A stretch of 64,000 bases of DNA from Mycosarcoma maydis (lineage: Eukaryota; Basidiomycota; Ustilaginomycetes; Ustilaginales): the NCBI RefSeq assembly GCF_000328475.2, contig NC_026478.1:558001-622000 (forward strand), read 5' to 3'. Of this stretch, positions 51,546-61,623 are shown one piece after another. The notes under the pieces were generated by a model. The model made no database searches. It was not told where the DNA came from and saw only the letters and a program-made list of their open reading frames with translations. Each line of letters opens with the position of its first letter. Position 1 is the first letter of the stretch. Position numbers and translations under genes: made by a program.

Positions 51546-52736
51546 ATGAAGCGCAAAGTGCTGCTTATGGGCCAATCCGGCTGCGGGAAAACGTCGATGC
51601 GTTCGCTCATCTTCTCCTCCTACCGAGCGGCCGACACACGGCGACTCGGCTCCACACTCGACGTTGAACATTCACATGTGCGCTTCCTCGGAAACCTCGT
51701 GCTCAACCTGTGGGATTGTGGCGGTCAGCAGTCATACATGGACTCGTACCTCGACAAACAACGTTCGCAGGTGTTTTCTACCGTCGGCGTGCTCATCTAC
51801 GTCTTCGACCTCGTCGCCGCCGCAGAGGGAGGAGACGAAGATCAAACCGAATGGGAACGTGATCTGCGCTACTACAAGGACTGTGTCTCGGCGCTGTACC
51901 AGTACAGCCCGGATGCGCAGGTGTTCTGCCTGTTGCACAAGATGGATCTCATCGACAAGTCTAGGAGGGCAGCAGTATATTCTCACCGTGTCAAGCAGTT
52001 GAGGCGCAAGAGCAAGGAGGTAGCACATGCAGCAGGTAGCAAAGCCGACGGTTTCAGGGTGCAATGCTTTGCCACAAGCATCTGGGACGAAAGCTTGTAC
52101 CGCGCTTGGAGCCGAATTGTGCAGACCCAGATTCCGGCGCTGAGCGTGCTCGAGAGGCATCTGCAGCTGTTTGTCGATACGTGCTCGGCGAGCGAAGTGG
52201 TCGTGTTTGAACGTACCACCTTTCTCGTCATCGCCAAAGCGTTTGGAACGTCCACCAAAGAAGCGCTATCCTCTTCGTTTGAAAAGGCTCGGCTTGGTGC
52301 CAGCTCAGGCTTCAGCTACGACGAGGACGAAGAAGGCATGGAAGGCTTCCGCGATACCCAAGGTAAATTACCCAACACCTCACTAGGTTCCGGCTTCTTC
52401 CACGCATCCGACTCGGCCTTCTCCTCCTCCTCGTCGTCCACCTCGAAACCCACCTCGACAGCGTTGGACCCGGAACGCTTCGAAAAGGTCTCGGAACTCA
52501 TCAAGAACTTCAAGCTCTCCTGCCAGAAGCTGCCCGCTAAAACGTCGCAATCCGAGTTCCAGGCGATGGAACTCAGAACATCCACCTTTTCGGCTTACAT
52601 CGACAGTCTCACCTCGAATACGTACATCATGATCCTCATCGCCGACCCCGCCATCCATCTCGCAAGCGTCAAACTCAACGTCCAGCTCGCTAGAGATCAT
52701 TTTGAACGTCTGCAGGCAATCAACCTGCATCCATAG
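51546..52736 (+). CDS. GTR1: Rag-family GTPase Gtr1 (RagA/B type)
   Basis: Vacuole-surface small GTPase that, as a heterodimer with Gtr2, relays amino-acid sufficiency to TORC1. The 396-residue protein opens MKRKVLLMGQSGCGKTSM (P-loop at residues 9-17). It continues DTRRLGSTLDVEHSHVRFLGN (switch I region) and LNLWDCGGQQSYMDSYL (switch II), and has LLHKMDLI in the position of the base-recognition motif, an HKMD variant typical of Rag GTPases. FATSIWDESLYRAWSRIV and FERTTFLVIAKA follow. A C-terminal roadblock-like domain includes RFEKVSELIKNFKLSCQKL. A Ser-rich insert (near 285-310) is longer than in yeast. The frame extends to a TTG at 51456, and the ATG at 51546 is chosen. Confidence 0.94.
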   Translation: MKRKVLLMGQSGCGKTSMRSLIFSSYRAADTRRLGSTLDVEHSHVRFLGNLVLNLWDCGGQQSYMDSYLDKQRSQVFSTVGVLIYVFDLVAAAEGGDEDQTEWERDLRYYKDCVSALYQYSPDAQVFCLLHKMDLIDKSRRAAVYSHRVKQLRRKSKEVAHAAGSKADGFRVQCFATSIWDESLYRAWSRIVQTQIPALSVLERHLQLFVDTCSASEVVVFERTTFLVIAKAFGTSTKEALSSSFEKARLGASSGFSYDEDEEGMEGFRDTQGKLPNTSLGSGFFHASDSAFSSSSSSTSKPTSTALDPERFEKVSELIKNFKLSCQKLPAKTSQSEFQAMELRTSTFSAYIDSLTSNTYIMILIADPAIHLASVKLNVQLARDHFERLQAINLHP

Positions 52737-52877
52737 TCAGCATGCTTTCGAAATCCGTCATTGCATTCAGCTCAACTCAGCTCAGCTCTCTGGTCGCGCA
52801 CAGAGATCGAGCGCACAAGAATGTGACTTTGGTTGGGTGTGGTACGGGTGCAGGTGTTGAGGCGCTTACGACTCGCG

Positions 52878-54557
52878 CTAGAGGATGTGCAGCTTGGAGG
52901 ATGATGCTGCCGCTGGGCTGGATGGCGGACCGGTTGAAGACTTGTGTGTGTTCTTGGGCGGAGCTTTTCGTCGTGGCGGTCGGGTGTTCGGTTTGGCTGT
53001 GTCGACGTGCGCGAGTGGTTCGGCAACATGGGCGCTGGTAGAAGCACTGGTATCGCGGTTCTTGGTAGCAGTCTTGCAAGTCGCTGCTTTCCGCGTCGCG
53101 ACGTGCGCCGCTTGAGCACGGCTTGGTGTAGCAGCGCCGTCGGCGTCGACCGCCCGCTTACCTGTCCGTTTTTTACGTGTCTCCTTCCTGCTCGACTTGT
53201 CTTTCTCTGCTTCTTGCAGCTTGGCTTGCTCCTCGGAAGCAGGAGCGACCGCCTTTGCCTTGTCCTTCTTGTCCCTCTTGTCTTTTGTGTCTTTCGTGTC
53301 CTTCTTGTCCAACTTGTCCTTCGTGTCCTTCTTGTCCTTTGTACTTGTCTTGGCTCTGACCTTGTCCTCGGCACCGACAGCAGCAACGCTAGGTCCACCT
53401 GTGACACCAACACCTGCGCTTCGCGCCGCCGTCACGATTGTTGGCTTGTCAGCAGCTTTCTGCATCTTGTCGGCGTATCTGGTTGACGCGTCCGACTGCG
53501 CCATTTTTTGCTCGCGCAAATGCAGCAATAGCGGGGTCACTTTTCCTGCGAGCCGTCTTGCCTCGGTTTCTTTTTCCTTGCCCTTGGAATCGAGCAGCGA
53601 GGCGAGCAGCTCGCCTTCAGACCGTTGGACTTGGTCATCAGCCTTGCTAAGCCGTTCGAGGAAGCATTGGTAGTCGGCATCCTTGTCGATTGTGCCTTGC
53701 TGGGCGTCGAGTTTGGCGGCTCGAGGTCCGCCACGTGTGCCAGTGCGAGGAGTGGAGACAACCACTTTTTGGTAAGGAGCGAACTCGACAATCGCGATCG
53801 ACTCGTTGCCTCTGCTGTCGCGGAAAATGTGGCCGTCGAAAGCCTTGTAGAATTGGACAAGCATTTGCGCATCCAGGAAGCGCACGTATGCGCGTGCGTG
53901 TTTGTTTTGCTTGTTCGTGTCGGTCTTGAGCTTACCCGCAACGAATTGCTTGTAGTCGACCGTGGGTGTGGGGCTGGTCGAAGCTGATGAGGTCGCAGCC
54001 GAGCGTGAATCCGAAGTGTGAGCCTCAGACGTTTCTGCGCCTGGTTGTGCTGGTGCAGACGACGTCTGTGCTGTCGTGGTGAGTGCTTGACAATCGGCTG
54101 AATCACGAATCCATGGCGAGACAGCTTTCCAAAACACGTGTGCAGGCAGGTTTGGTGGCAATCGTCGGATGACCACCTTGCTCTTGAACTGCGGTGTAGC
54201 CTTTGTCTGACGAGGAGGCTGCACCTTCGCTTTCGCTTTCGGCGCCTCTTTTGTGGCTTGTTTCGTCGACTGCTTGGCGCCAGCCTGCGAAGGCGGTGCT
54301 AGAGTCGGAGGCTTCGAACGTCGACCTTGCGTAGTGGACGCAACTGGTCCAGACTTGTCTTGAGCAGCAGCAGCGACGTTTGGAGCGTTTCGAGCTCGAG
54401 CCTGTGCAGCAGCGCGCTCCTTGTTTTGCTGCGCCTTGGCACGGTTGCTGAGCGCCCTGTCGTTTTGTTGCGCCTTGTGCGTTTGCTGAGCCTTGACCTT
54501 GGAAGCAGAAGCAGAAGCATCCGCGATGGCAGGCGAGCCTCTTTGTGACTGCGACAT
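52878..54557 (-). CDS. UPF3: Nonsense-mediated decay factor Upf3 (Smg4/UPF3 domain)
   Basis: Adaptor that links premature-stop recognition to Upf2 and Upf1 and shuttles between nucleus and cytoplasm. The 559-residue protein has a Q/A/K-rich N-terminus, then the Smg4/UPF3 RNP-like domain from about residue 126 (KSKVVIRRLPPNLPAHVFWKAV) through VDYKQFVAGKLKTDTNKQNKHARAYVRF-type residues to IVEFAPYQKVV. The C-terminal half is basic and disordered, with a K-D-rich stretch near residues 420-450 built of short KDKKD and DTKDK units. The frame extends to a GTG at 54632. The ATG at 54557 (MSQSQRGSP) is chosen. The gene is divergent from SYF2 and convergent with GTR1. Confidence 0.9.
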   Translation of the reverse strand: MSQSQRGSPAIADASASASKVKAQQTHKAQQNDRALSNRAKAQQNKERAAAQARARNAPNVAAAAQDKSGPVASTTQGRRSKPPTLAPPSQAGAKQSTKQATKEAPKAKAKVQPPRQTKATPQFKSKVVIRRLPPNLPAHVFWKAVSPWIRDSADCQALTTTAQTSSAPAQPGAETSEAHTSDSRSAATSSASTSPTPTVDYKQFVAGKLKTDTNKQNKHARAYVRFLDAQMLVQFYKAFDGHIFRDSRGNESIAIVEFAPYQKVVVSTPRTGTRGGPRAAKLDAQQGTIDKDADYQCFLERLSKADDQVQRSEGELLASLLDSKGKEKETEARRLAGKVTPLLLHLREQKMAQSDASTRYADKMQKAADKPTIVTAARSAGVGVTGGPSVAAVGAEDKVRAKTSTKDKKDTKDKLDKKDTKDTKDKRDKKDKAKAVAPASEEQAKLQEAEKDKSSRKETRKKRTGKRAVDADGAATPSRAQAAHVATRKAATCKTATKNRDTSASTSAHVAEPLAHVDTAKPNTRPPRRKAPPKNTHKSSTGPPSSPAAASSSKLHIL

Positions 54558-55185
54558 GGTCGCACTCGTATGCGATGGCAAAGTAGATTGATTTGAAACA
54601 AGAGCGGGGGAAGACGCACCGAGATCAATCACGAATGGAGCAAATCGTGAATCGTGCGTGATTTGTGATTGACGAGGGTGACAGACGCGAGACCTTCACG
54701 CTTGGTGCTTGCCCAGGGTCCAAACTCAGTCACAACTCACAACTCACAACTCACCTGTGACTGTGACTGTGACTGTGACTGTGACTGTGACTGTGACTGT
54801 GGATTTGTATGTGTTAGGTTTGTAATTCGCGTTTGGCGCTGATACAACCCAACGCAGAGACTCGCAGCTTTTGACTGGTGACTGGTGACTGTGACTGGAC
54901 TGCTGCCTGAAATTCGTGATTCGTGATTGTAATTTACAGTACATTTTCACGATTTAGATTTTTGTTGCGGTTCATGTTGCTAAGCACAGCGTTCCGAGTT
55001 CCGGAGCAGCTTGACTGGTGTGGAGGGAGCGCACACGTTGGACATTTTTGGCTTCTTTGTCTCTGACCATCATCGCATCGCATCGCTTCTCATCTCATCC
55101 GACTTTTCTGGTGGCAGCATTTGGCGATTATCGCGCTCTCGAATCTGATTACCAGCTGAAACGCTGCAGCTGAACCACCCGCAGG
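54558..55185. promoter_or_regulatory. Divergent promoter UPF3 / SYF2
   Basis: A 628-bp region with heptamer repeats near 54630-54665 and 54912-54927, three CACAACT units near 54731-54752 and a CTGTGA microsatellite at 54755-54796. Confidence 0.45.
54755..54796. repeat. Seven perfect copies of the hexamer CTGTGA
   Basis: Uninterrupted 6-bp array followed by a partial copy. It directly follows CACAACT-type heptamers. Confidence 0.9.
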
Positions 55186-56163
55186 ATGGCGCGCAAAAGT
55201 ACACGAGCAGCCAACAAGTGCGACGAGCACAAACCTGTATGCAAACCCGCGCGCATCACCGAGACATCAGCGTCTTTGTCAACAACGGCGCATCAATCCG
55301 AAGCAGGTGGCATCACAGATACGAGCGCAAACGCTAGCACGGCGAGACATGAAGTACTGCTAGCCGAACAACCGATGCCGCAAACGACGCCTGCGTCCAC
55401 GAACGCCGAGCTCACTGCATCCGAAGCTGTACCCCAAGCCGAGCCGTCAACGTGTGCATCCACCGGGAAGCCGACCATGGAAGAACGACAGGCGAGGCTG
55501 TCTGCTCTGCGATCCAAGATGTCTGCCTCGTCACGAGCGAACCGCCGCGAGATTCTGGACGAACAATCGCGCGCACGCACGCTTTCGCAAGCAGGTGCAT
55601 CTACGTCTTCACGCAAGCTAGCCAAGGCGCACAGGCTGCTTGAAGAGCGAGACATGCTTGAATGCGGGATCGACATTGAACGTCAGCGCAACCTGAACTA
55701 TTCGGTCCAAGACAGTGAGGCGTGGGATTTGAAATTAGAGCAAAAACACAGGAAAAAAGATGCAGGACTGATCGATTTCGTAGATGCTGCCGAACGCGCA
55801 TATCAGCGACAGGTGAATGCGCTCAAGCCGCACACATCCAGAAGCACGACTCAGAAAGACCAGCATGCAGTGCATGCGAGCAGCCCTGCTACCGGCACGC
55901 TCGTCCGAAACCAATCCACACCAATCGATGAGCTCCAGTACGGATCTCATGTCCCTACAGACGATGCCGTCGATCGAGTCATCACGCATCTCAACCACGA
56001 AAAACAGCTCATCCGAAATCGAAGCCGCGCCAGAAACAACGACGATTCCGATATCAACTACATCAACGATTCCAATCGTCACTTTAACAAAAAACTCAAA
56101 CGCTTCTATGATAAGCAAACCCAAGAGATCAGGGAAAATCTTGAACGAGGTACCGCTCTCTAA
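55186..56163 (+). CDS. SYF2: Pre-mRNA splicing factor Syf2
   Basis: Component of the Prp19/NTC-associated spliceosome. The 325-residue protein has a T/A-rich N-terminal 95 residues, then the Syf2 domain: MEERQARLSALRSKMSASSRANRREIL, LAKAHRLLEERD, NYSVQDSEAWDLKLEQKHRKKDAGLIDFVDAA-type residues (about 170-205), and the C-terminal block NDDSDINYINDSNRHFNKKLKRFYDKQT, a strong family signature. The ATG is genuine and there is no intron. The stop is followed within 35 bp by a six-copy heptamer array. Confidence 0.92.
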   Translation: MARKSTRAANKCDEHKPVCKPARITETSASLSTTAHQSEAGGITDTSANASTARHEVLLAEQPMPQTTPASTNAELTASEAVPQAEPSTCASTGKPTMEERQARLSALRSKMSASSRANRREILDEQSRARTLSQAGASTSSRKLAKAHRLLEERDMLECGIDIERQRNLNYSVQDSEAWDLKLEQKHRKKDAGLIDFVDAAERAYQRQVNALKPHTSRSTTQKDQHAVHASSPATGTLVRNQSTPIDELQYGSHVPTDDAVDRVITHLNHEKQLIRNRSRARNNDDSDINYINDSNRHFNKKLKRFYDKQTQEIRENLERGTAL

Positions 56164-56194
56164 GTCGCACACCACAGCACCACAGCACCACAAC

Positions 56195-56236
56195 GCATCA
56201 GGCATCAGGCATCAGGCATCAGGCATCAGGCATCAG
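56195..56236. repeat. Six perfect copies of the heptamer GCATCAG
   Basis: Tandem array 32 bp after the SYF2 stop. It has the same unit length as the dispersed family but a different sequence. Confidence 0.95.
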
Positions 56237-56275
56237 CTATCGCCGTCTCTTCCGGCTCGTGCAACGCAACCCAAG

Positions 56276-56530
56276 ATGGAAACACCCCGAATCGCTTCAC
56301 TGTACCTTGGCAGCGCGTTCGACAGAGCTATCCTCGCCGTGGTAGCGCAAAAGCACTGTGACACAGCGACCAACAGCAGCAGTCTCACAAGGCCGACTGC
56401 AGAGCAAAGACGATTTCCGATTGACTCCACCGCGGCTTACAAAAGCTGTGAGGCTCGCACGATAGAACTTCGACGTGACACGGCGATCGACAGCAACAGT
56501 CTCACAAGGCCGACTGCAGAGCAGAGATGA
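56276..56530 (+). CDS. Doubtful 84-residue open frame spanning the 117-bp duplication
   Basis: Starts at an ATG (METPRIASLYLGSAFDRAIL) and reads through the first duplicated unit. It ends at TGA in the second unit, where the first has CGA. There are two near-copies of SLTRPTAEQR. The duplication length (117 bp) keeps the frame. No family recognised. It may be non-coding 3' flank. Confidence 0.2.
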   Translation: METPRIASLYLGSAFDRAILAVVAQKHCDTATNSSSLTRPTAEQRRFPIDSTAAYKSCEARTIELRRDTAIDSNSLTRPTAEQR

Positions 56531-56591
56531 TTTCCGATTGACTCGACCGTGGCTTACAAAAGCTGCGAAGCTCGCACGATAGAAATTCGAC
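56358..56591. repeat. 117-bp direct tandem duplication
   Basis: Units 56358-56474 and 56475-56591 align without gaps, with about a dozen substitutions. Shared landmarks are AGTCTCACAAGGCCGACTGC at 56381 and 56498. Confidence 0.9.
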
Positions 56592-56672
56592 GGGCCAGTC
56601 TGCTACTTGGACAGCCCGAGCATGGCGTCCCGATGTTTTACGGACCCAGACTCGGATCTTCCAAGCACATGA

Positions 56673-58172
56673 TCAGCACCGAGCATTGGGTCTCGAGTCG
56701 AGGTTGTATGTGATCCAGCCATTCCTCAGACCACGCTGATAGTCCCAATCGGCAGCCTGCTCCGTCTTCCACGTCCAAAACACCCAACCCGACGCACGCT
56801 CATACACCGAGATCTGCGTCTCAAACATGCGCCTCAGAGTGTTCTTGTAGGCGTCAGAAAAGTTGGAGCCGTCTCCGGTCTTGTCAGAACAGCTGCCGAC
56901 ATAGTAGCTGCCCGGGTAGCTGCCGTCGTACCGAGCGCCCACCCCCCTGCCGTTCAGATACTTGGCACAGTCGGTAGGCGCATTGGTCCACTCGCCTTCA
57001 ATGGTCCACAGGTTCTTATCCGACGACGCAAGTCCGTTGGCCATACCGCAAAACGTGTTCAGACGATCATTTTCGTTCCTAGCCACCTCGGCGGGCGAAA
57101 AGACCTGGTAGATGTGCGTGTCGAGCAACACCTGCTGGAACTGTTGCGGCTGCATAAAGCCGTTCCAGTAGGACAGCGTCTGAAAAGCGTCGTGAATCAT
57201 AATAGCAGCATTGCCAAACCTGGATCGCGCAGCACCATAGCCATTGTAGTAGTAATTTTTCGTGTAGTCGAGAATGTTGCCTCCAACAAAGCCTGCTGGC
57301 TCATTAAGAAGCTGGATCGAGGTGACAGTGCCGTCGTACTGGGCGTAGCGAGCGGCAATCGTACCAATCACCGCAGCAGCACGGTTGGCGTTGTTGGCGT
57401 CGTTGGGCCAATTGACGCTACCCTTGCGACCAGAGTTGTCGAATCCGTTCTGAGAACCCGGTGCGCCATGCAGGTCAATAATCACCTTGAGCCCATGGTT
57501 TCGGGACCATTGGATCGCTCGCTCCAGGTAGTCAGCCTGGTTTGAGCGCACATACGGCTCGCCGGCCGACGTGTCGAAAGCCCAGTAGCCAATGGGGATG
57601 CGGACATGGTTGAGACCAGCCGCTGCGATCTGAGCAAAGTCAGACTCAGTGTAAAAGGTGGCCCAGTGGTTCTGCAGTCGGTTGTATGCGTTGCTAGCGT
57701 ACTGGCCAAATGTCCACTCGTCAATGACGCGCGAGTCGCCCGTGTTGTCGAACAAGCTCGGAGTGATCCACGGCTCGGCAACCAGCCACCCACCAATGTT
57801 GACCCCTCGCACCTGTGGATCCGAAAGCAGATTGGTCAAATTCAAAGGCAAATGAGAGGCTGAAAAGTCAACGATCCGATGTACATACGGCCTGTGCCAC
57901 CTGGTATGCCGACTACATCAACTCACCTTCTGACTTCCATAAGCAAATCCGGGGTTCTGACGCGGCTCGAAAATGATGCGAGCGTCGTCGAGCAGTTGGC
58001 CGCGCTCGTCGAGCAAAGAATCGTAAAGCTTTCCGGAGGTGTCAGCGCGAATCACAGGACCAGTGTCATTGCCAGGAGGTACAAAGGCGCCGATCGGAGA
58101 GGCTGTAGTGCGCTGCGACAAGAGTGCGATGGCCGACGCCAAAGCTGGTAGCAAAGTGTGCTTGAGCAACAT
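56673..58172 (-). CDS. Secreted exo-beta-1,3-glucanase (GH5), two exons
   Basis: Releases glucose from beta-1,3-glucan in the cell wall. Exons are 57927-58172 and 56673-57812. The 114-nt intron has GTGAGT and CCACAG ends, phase 0, and splicing rejoins GFAYGSQK to VRGVNIGGWLVAEPWITPS, as in the family. The 461-residue product opens with a signal peptide (MLLKHTLLPALASAIALL). GH5 landmarks are VRIPIGYWAF, DLHGAPGSQNGFDNSG, the acid/base Glu253 in LLNEPAG, and the nucleophile Glu356 in IEGEWTNAPTDCAKYLNG. A conserved W-rich stretch (GWVFWTWKTE) lies near the end. Reading straight through the intron would meet a stop right after QKVS, so splicing is required. Confidence 0.92.
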
Positions 58173-60033
58173 GTTAGTTAGCCAGAGCTGTGCGATACGC
58201 TCAGAGCTGGGAAGAGTAGAAGCTGATATTCAAACACCTGACTCGCAGGACGGCAAGAAAGGGGTATGGGCCTCGTGTATGTGCGTGTGCAAGAGAGAGA
58301 GGGGGGGAGAGAGAGACTGGGACACGAGATTTGGTGGCGACAGTGGTGGGGAGGTTATGAATCTGGAAAAGTCGATGAACAACTGGAAGCTGTCTGAGGA
58401 GAAGAGCAGAGGATGGCTGGTTATATGGGGGCGAGATGAGGAGCCCTTTCTAATCAAGCGATTACTAAATCAGGAACAACGACAGGAGAGGACAAAGGAT
58501 GGTGTGTGAGAGAAAGGAGAGGCGCACTGCCGTTTTGGATCGGGTCGAACGGCAAAGTGCGGGGGACGTTGATGGGGAGGTCAAGAGTAGAGGAAGGAGC
58601 AAGAAGGGTATGGATCATGGCCAAGGACAAAGAAACACCTTGACGGTCATGAGCGAGCAGGAAGCAGCCGACGGATGTTGGTATAGACGAGCTGTGCACT
58701 AATCAACTAATCACAGGCGAGCTTCAAGCCGATTAATTTGTCGAGGCGAAGGGGGGGACAACGTCGACAGGAGCGCTAGCAACCGAGCTAGGTGTCGAGT
58801 GACTGAGGCGAGCAGCACAATGACATGACAACCGGTCCTGTACGTTGCGTTACATAGAAGGTGCGGCTGAATTCTTGGCTCTGGTAAGTAAGAAGGCGAT
58901 GACGAGCCAGCGTTCAACGCTGTGTGTGGGAGGGTAAGGTAGAAGCTACAAGGCGGTGTTGGATTTGGACATAACTTACGAAAAGTGCCCGCCGGAGAGT
59001 CGGAGTTTGGTCGAGGTGCATTCGTGATTCGTGATTTGACAGTGCTTGGTCAGTCCAGCCTGACTCGGGACTGCGACGTCAGAAGCAAGTAAATGTTGAC
59101 AGTTGTACGCCCACCAAGAATCTTACCGGCATGAAAGGACGCTAAAGGCTTGTGGTTGTCCAGTTAAGGGGTCCAAAGCGCTTTGCTGTCTGGTTGCAAG
59201 ATCGGCTAAGCTAGCTTGAATCCGTCGGGCGGGGGAACCAGGCCAAGAGGAAGTGGGTCAGCGCGCTGGGGAATCGAATGGCCATCGTGAACGTCTAGGC
59301 GAGCTCAACGCCCGGGCGAGAGATGGCCAGATTGAGTAACATCAAGTTGCCAAGCTCTGGTGGGTAGAATCTTAGCGTAGCAGTCGATGGCGAGGTCACA
59401 TGTGAAGCGCAATGTCACAGCAGAGCCGGACGCCGGCAAGAGGAATCGAGCATCAGCAAAGCGCAGCTGCAAGCACGGCATGATTCAAGATTCTGGATTG
59501 CTGCGGCCAGACGTCAGCCGGACGCGCGCTGTTGGCTTAGCGAGATGCATATAACCACCTACGGCTAGGTGCAGAGGCCGTCACCAAGATGCGACCTGAA
59601 CGCAGCCGTGAGCTAACGCAGCAAGCCATCTATCCGTCAGCGCGGTGAACAAGCTTTGATCGTTGTAAAGGCAACCACATTCACGGTTCCTCTCAACATA
59701 ACTGCAAAGAAACACAACAGAGATGGCACGGAGAGCGCATAGCCAAGACAGGACGAGGTATGGTCTAGCTTGACTGTCAGCTCGGCTCGCCAGGGTCCAT
59801 CCATACACGATACGTTTCTCATCCGCGCTGCTCGATCAGCCCGACCGGTGAACCAAAAAAGAAAAAGAAAAAAAAAATGAGAGAGTGGCGAGGAGGTTGG
59901 AATAAATTAATAATCCTGTACAGTACGTACAGTACGCCACCGTATTATTGTAAGAAAGGAGCATTCATTTCGCGCTTACCATAACTCGCAGTTAATCGTG
60001 AATGGAATTTTGGGCGCTGTTGGATTGACAGAC

Positions 60034-60062
60034 GATTCGTGATTCGTGTGATTCACGATTCG
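60034..60062. repeat. Heptamer-type dispersed repeat copy
   Basis: Two ATTCGTG units, a TG insertion, then ATTCACG and ATTCGCC. Confidence 0.75.
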
Positions 60063-60904
60063 CCGTTCGTTTCGTAGTTTATGCGAGGAGGCCAAAGTTG
60101 TGCAGTTCGCCACTCGCCACTCGCCACTCGTGACTCGTGACTCGGATCGTGTCAAATAGGATTCGGCTCCACGCTCCATACTGGGCAGCAGCAGTAGCCG
60201 CTGTTAGCGTTCCCCACATTGACCTTGGCCATGCACATGGACGGCATTCTCCTTGTTGTTCACCAACGTCGACAAGCATTTTCGCTTTAGGCTCAGCACG
60301 CACCGTCTGTGTTCGAATGACACCGTCTCTTGCGACGGGCCAAGCGGCCTCGAGCGTGTTGCTGGTAGCGAGTCTCGCAAAGTAGCGCAAATCGACGCAA
60401 CACTCTGTGCCAAAGCAGAATGAAGACAAAGTTGGAAAGCGACCACTCATCTTGTGTCTCGTGTCCCGTAGCTGACAATCTTGCTTCGATGCTGGCAACA
60501 TCGCAGGCACCAATCGATGAATCGACGAATCGTTGCACAGCCAACCATGAGCCTTCTTCCTTGGCAATCAGCCCCATGCATTATCGTCCTTGGCAATTGC
60601 CTTGCTTGGCGGGTGGTTGTCATTTCTCTGACTGGCCAATACTCTGCATCCAGCTTGCTTATTCCTCCAAAAGCTACAGTGCGCGATTTTGCCGTGTCCA
60701 TGCGACACTGCGTGTGTACGCTTGACGACATGACATGTCTCATTATCGCATACTCGACTTGCTTAGGCATGCTCGGCTTGCTTGGCTGCACGTTCCACGT
60801 TGATCCACATTCTTTCTACTCTACAGTCGCACATTGCTTGACGCTTGCGGATCGCGGTTCAGATCGCCTCCAAATGCTACCGAGTAGCCCGTTGATCTGA
60901 TCAT

Positions 60905-60920
60905 CGATCATCGATGATCG
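60905..60920. other. 16-bp perfect palindrome
   Basis: CGATCATCGATGATCG is its own reverse complement. Partial repeats of ATCATCG flank it on the left. Function unknown. Confidence 0.6.
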
Positions 60921-61623
60921 TGTCGAAACTGGTGACGTTGCCGAGTGAGACACACACCTTTGTATCTTTGCTCCTAAAACCCACGCACGTGTGACACTCG
61001 GGTCACCCGCACGCCGCGTGCCGTGTGCCGTGACCGTACACGCAGAAACTGCATGAATCGCGAGTAATCGTGAATGAAATGGCGATTCGTAATTTTTGAG
61101 CACCCCAATTGTTAGACCCTTTCTAACGCTCAAGGGAATAATGATGTAGTGAACGTCTGTCACGCGTTCACATGTTCATGATTCGTGATTTACATTTTAC
61201 GGCTTACATACGACTGACAGATCAAGATAAAGCTTACGGCTGATAACCCTCGGCCTGCTTAACCCTACAAAAATGCATACTCGTATTTTTCTTCCTGCAT
61301 ACCCTCTCCTCTCTCTACCTTGTCCACTGCCGCTACTTCATCTCGTCTGTCTCACTCCTACAAAGTGCTGATTTGACAGCAGGACGTGGCCTTCACAATC
61401 TTGCATTCCTCCCACATCCCACCTTCCACTCTTACCAACGCTAGAAACCTCTTGGCAGCATCACGACTGCAGACAAACGCCATCTCTGCATCGATCGTTG
61501 GATTCCAGCATTGCTCACAGCATCGTGACTTCTGCTCAAACTGCGCTTGAAATCGTTCCGCGTTCCGAATGCTCCCAATCTGACCTTGCTCTCGTTCTCG
61601 ATCCTGACCGATTCTTTTCAGCC

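Larger units (their letters stand above)
58173..61623. other. 3.45-kb gene-poor region between the glucanase and UPF1
   Basis: Divergent upstream regions of two genes. Contains an AGAG/GGGGG-rich run near 58290-58320, a poly-A stretch near 59855-59880, repeat copies at 59019-59035 and 60034-60062, a 16-bp palindrome at 60905-60920, and a pyrimidine-rich UPF1 leader from about 61290. Short frames lack recognisable domains. No RNA gene could be supported. Confidence 0.4.

Noticed and set aside
57813..57860. Alternative start of the glucanase second exon at the TTG near 57851
   Set aside because: It lies inside the intron predicted from GTGAGT and CCACAG, and splicing restores the conserved YGSQK-VRGVN junction.
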